Source of the DNA: JBCDBW01 sp039182965
GTDB taxonomy: Bacteria > Verrucomicrobiota > Verrucomicrobiia > Verrucomicrobiales > DEV007
Assembly (NCBI GenBank): GCA_039182965.1
Contig: JBCDBW010000007.1
Location: forward strand, 1 to 64,000
DNA length: 64,000 bases
Reading direction: 5' to 3'
Position numbers and translations under genes: made by a program. Shown in pieces: positions 61,825 through 64,000 of this stretch; position 1 is the first letter of the stretch; each line of letters begins with the position of its first letter. The notes below the pieces were generated by a model. That model was not told where the DNA came from, ran no database searches, and saw only the letters and a program-made list of their open reading frames with translations.

Positions 61825-62306
61825 GCCTGGGGCTGGTTTTGGGGAATTCGGAGATAGAGATTGTGGACCGGCAATCGACGGTTGCGATTGAATTGGAACG
61901 GTTGAAGCGTTTTGGGGAGGCGGTTTATGGGCGGGTGCGAGGGATGGAGGCGCCTGAGGGTTATAAGGGCTATGAGGTGGCGGATGTCTTTGGAGAGGTT
62001 ACCGCGGTTGAAGTGGCGATCGTGAGTGACGAGGTGATTGCTGACGTGCATGAGCGTTTCATGGCAATCTCAGGGCCGACGGATGTGATCACATTTGAGC
62101 ACGGGGAGATTGTGATCAGTGCGGATACGGCGGCACGGCAGGCACTTGAGCATGAGAAGAGCTGCAACGAGGAAATCGCGTTATATATCGTTCATGGTCT
62201 CTTGCATTTACGGGGATATGACGATCGTAATGAGGTAATGGCAGCAGAAATGCACGACTGCCAAGAAGCGATTCTAAATGAGTTTTGGGATGCTTCGGGT
62301 GCTTGA
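61821..62306 (+). CDS. ybeY: Endoribonuclease YbeY
   Basis: A 161-aa YbeY protein: DVITFEHGEIVIS and HGLLHLRGYDD (125-135), where the usual third zinc His (HGxLHLxGYDH) is Asp135. It processes 16S rRNA 3' ends. Start TTG at 61821 overlaps the previous stop by 4 bp (TTGA). Confidence 0.9.
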   Translation: MSLGLVLGNSEIEIVDRQSTVAIELERLKRFGEAVYGRVRGMEAPEGYKGYEVADVFGEVTAVEVAIVSDEVIADVHERFMAISGPTDVITFEHGEIVISADTAARQALEHEKSCNEEIALYIVHGLLHLRGYDDRNEVMAAEMHDCQEAILNEFWDASGA

Positions 62307-62979
62307 TCTTCCTATTGAAAGCGGGGATACTGGAGGAAGCTTCGGAGTGCGAGCGTTGGACCAAGAGATTTACATAACAGATGAGCACGATGGTGAGGAA
62401 ATGCGCCGTGCGATAAGGATTTCGATTCTGGGAGCGGGGTTTGACGAGCCATTGAGTTTCTGTCCCCGATCTTCGGACTCATTTGCGTCGGCATGGGGTG
62501 ATTGGGTGGATGGGCGTTGGAGTCCCTTTTTTGGAACGCATTTGGTAGACGTTTATTTTAAGGCGCGGAGCAACGGGGTTCGGGAGGTAATGGAACTGGA
62601 CGCCGAGCTAGCAGCTTTTTTGGATGCAGACGAGGCAGAGCGGAGTGTGGATGCGGGGCGGGCGTTGCTGGAGGCGGCGACGGAGGCGCGCCATCATCGG
62701 GTGATGTCGAAGCTATTGGAGCGAGTGAGCGGCGAGGAGGGAGTGGGTCACGCGGCGACGGTTTTTGCAGCGCATGCGGGCGCGTTTCATGTCCCGTTGT
62801 TTTCCACCTTGGTTTCCTACTTGTATTTAGAATGGCGATGTGGAGCGGCTGGGTTGGAAGAGCGTTCGTTTGAATTGACCGAGGAGCAGTTTATTCGGGA
62901 TACGATGGGTGCGCTGGGAAGCATTCGCGAGTTGTTGCGAGAGCATCTGGGCGACTTTGCGCCTGCGGCCTGTGCCTGA
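62290..62979 (+). CDS. Unknown protein between ybeY and clpS
   Basis: A 229-aa acidic cytoplasmic protein. It begins LRVLDLPIESGDTGGSFGVRALDQEIYITDEHDG and has a helical C-terminal half with AAEAR..VMSKLLERVSGEEG and VPLFSTLVSYLYLEWR. I recognise no family. The start is uncertain (ATG at 62278, ATG at 62290 or GTG at 62299), each overlapping ybeY. Sitting in a tight row with clpS and a DUF2017 gene suggests a role in protein quality control. Confidence 0.5.
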   Translation: MLRVLDLPIESGDTGGSFGVRALDQEIYITDEHDGEEMRRAIRISILGAGFDEPLSFCPRSSDSFASAWGDWVDGRWSPFFGTHLVDVYFKARSNGVREVMELDAELAAFLDADEAERSVDAGRALLEAATEARHHRVMSKLLERVSGEEGVGHAATVFAAHAGAFHVPLFSTLVSYLYLEWRCGAAGLEERSFELTEEQFIRDTMGALGSIRELLREHLGDFAPAACA

Positions 62980-63005
62980 AGAAACAATTTCCCGCAAGTG
63001 ACGAG

Positions 63006-63323
63006 ATGGACTGGAAGTTTCGGATGGAAGGAAGTGATGTGGAAGTGGTGGAGATTCCCGAAGTGGGGCTGGCGGGCGATGTGGAGTTGGATCAGCTTTG
63101 GAATGTGCTGGTATTTGATGATCCGGTGAACCTGATGAGCTATGTAACGCTGGTCTTGCGTCGAATTTTTGGGTACTCGGAGGAGAGAGCGACCCAGTTG
63201 ATGTTAGAAGTGCACCAGAGCGGTAAGTCGGTGGTGTGGTCGGGGGCGCGTGAGCGGGCAGAGTTGTATGTGCAACAGCTGCACACTTATCAGCTTCAAG
63301 CTTCAATGGAGAAAGCAGGTTAG
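63006..63323 (+). CDS. clpS: ATP-dependent Clp protease adaptor ClpS
   Basis: A 105-aa protein with a ClpS core: WNVLVFDDPVNLMSYVTLVLRRIFGYSEERATQLMLEVHQSGKSVVWSG. The variant DDPVNLMSYV for the E. coli NDDYTPMEFV is typical of actinobacterial ClpS. It delivers N-end-rule substrates to ClpA/ClpC. The N-terminal 30 residues are acidic, unlike most ClpS. No clpA or clpC gene is in the window. Confidence 0.92.
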   Translation: MDWKFRMEGSDVEVVEIPEVGLAGDVELDQLWNVLVFDDPVNLMSYVTLVLRRIFGYSEERATQLMLEVHQSGKSVVWSGARERAELYVQQLHTYQLQASMEKAG

Positions 63324-63332
63324 GCGTAGGTG

Positions 63333-63833
63333 ATGCAGTTGCAAGCGACGGGAGGGGGCGCCTGGGAGATGGTGGAGATGCGTGAGATGGAGTTTCACTT
63401 GCTTTCGAGCATCGGCCCGTCAGCGAATGTTTCTGGGGACGAACGCGCGACGCGGCGTTTGTTTCCAACAGGAGCGATCAGCGGTGAGGAGAGAGAGGGT
63501 GATGATTGGAAAGAACTAGTTGTTCCAGACCTAGAGCGGGCGTTTAGGAATGCCATTGAAGTGGTGAACGGTGATTTGGCAGCGGTGGAGCAGTCGGAGA
63601 GGGAAGGAGAGGTTTTTTTTCGTGTTAAGGTCTCTGCGGAGCATACGGAGCATTGGTATAGTGCTTTGAATCAAGCGCGATTGGTCTTAGCGGAGAAGTT
63701 TGGTTTACCGGCGTCTGAAGAAGAGTTTCTATCGGAGTCGGCAGTGGTTGATGAGCGGTGGTTGGCGGGGGCGCAGTCGTATCTTTACGCGGTGATTCAG
63801 ACTTTTTTATTGGAGTCAGTGATGGGCGTGTAA
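63333..63833 (+). CDS. DUF2017 family protein
   Basis: A 166-aa protein with a central EDWKELVVPDLERAFRNAIEVVNGDLAAVE stretch and a C-terminal RLVLAEKFGLPASEEEFLSE...YLYAVIQTFLLE, matching DUF2017, which in actinobacteria is encoded next to clpS. Function unknown. Start ATG at 63333 or the preceding GTG (63330). Confidence 0.78.
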   Translation: MQLQATGGGAWEMVEMREMEFHLLSSIGPSANVSGDERATRRLFPTGAISGEEREGDDWKELVVPDLERAFRNAIEVVNGDLAAVEQSEREGEVFFRVKVSAEHTEHWYSALNQARLVLAEKFGLPASEEEFLSESAVVDERWLAGAQSYLYAVIQTFLLESVMGV

Positions 63834-63851
63834 GAGTTTTGGGTGGGGATA

Positions 63852-64000
63852 TTGCAGCCCGATGCCGAGATGGGTAGAAGTCGGTATGTCAAGGTCGCTG
63901 TCCATTTTCGGTGTCTGATCGTGGGGAACGCAGGGCAGTTGATGCGTGCGTTTCGGAGACAATGCCCGCGGTGGTTGGAAGACTATCGGAAGACGATTGT
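63852..64000 (+). CDS. Start of an unidentified gene cut by the window end
   Basis: An open frame begins at TTG (63852) or ATG (63870) behind GTGGGGAT and continues to the window end: RYVKVAVHFRCLIVGNAGQLMRAFRR. Only about 50 residues are visible, too few to name it. Confidence 0.35.
   Translation, partial: MQPDAEMGRSRYVKVAVHFRCLIVGNAGQLMRAFRRQCPRWLEDYRKTI

Noticed and set aside
1..64000. tRNA, rRNA, CRISPR arrays, defence islands or prophage
   Set aside because: No cloverleaf, rRNA core or regularly spaced repeats were seen in the spacers, and no hallmark proteins occur in the coding regions.

Overview
The window looks like a chromosomal segment of a Gram-negative bacterium of the PVC superphylum, most likely Verrucomicrobiota. 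The signs are DUF1800 and DUF5069 proteins, a secreted protein built of W-x-x-x-D-x-x-A-A repeats, a secretin-like stand-alone protein, type IV pilus or type II secretion genes with paired GspE/PilB ATPases, and KDO (LPS) synthesis. This is inference from family content; no rRNA or tRNA gene is present to settle it. The + strand is strongly G-over-C rich whichever strand carries the gene, so the segment probably lies within one replichore. Two transposase regions and the first ~780 bp break this pattern.

0-12 kb: the end of a DUF1800 gene, an HtrA-type protease, a GntP permease, a DUF6868 membrane protein, a GbsR/MarR regulator, a redox module (two AhpC/TSA-fold proteins and a zinc alcohol dehydrogenase facing an HxlR regulator), a small secreted protein, a decayed IS4-type transposase, DUF5069, an L,D-transpeptidase and a PII protein with a sigma-54-like promoter. 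12-23 kb: a secreted DUF6263-like protein with a BtpA-family protein, an OsmC protein, a Usp-DUF389 fusion, an unknown secreted protein, two adjacent cystathionine gamma-synthase-type genes (the second fungal-like), a small membrane protein and a penicillin-binding-fold serine hydrolase.

23-32 kb: an ebo metabolite-traffic segment (EboE, EboC, EboD), a LysM lipoprotein, a DsbD-N-like protein translationally coupled to the repeat protein, an intact DDE insertion sequence with two nested pairs of terminal repeats, and a SET-domain methyltransferase with lysine-rich tails. 32-48 kb: rpsI-rplM, purH, pdxJ, a cyclic-nucleotide-binding protein, a three-gene cell-envelope operon ending in the secretin-like protein, an ABCG-type transporter, an AsmA-like protein, secreted unknowns, an RppH-type Nudix hydrolase and a SulP/STAS anion transporter.

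48-64 kb: a pilus or type II secretion operon (two PilB/GspE ATPases, PilC/GspF, two tandem pseudopilins), then kdsB-pyrG, which overlap and link CTP supply to CMP-KDO formation. Two secreted unknowns follow, then phoH, a 7TM-HD (PgpH-type) phosphodiesterase, ybeY, an unknown gene, clpS and a DUF2017 gene. The last gene runs off the window end.

No defence system, CRISPR array, prophage or full biosynthetic cluster was seen. The most unusual items are the palindrome cluster upstream of the PII promoter, the nested-end insertion sequence, the fungal-like synthase paired with a bacterial one, the structured spacer inside the pilus operon and the patchwork pseudopilin pair.
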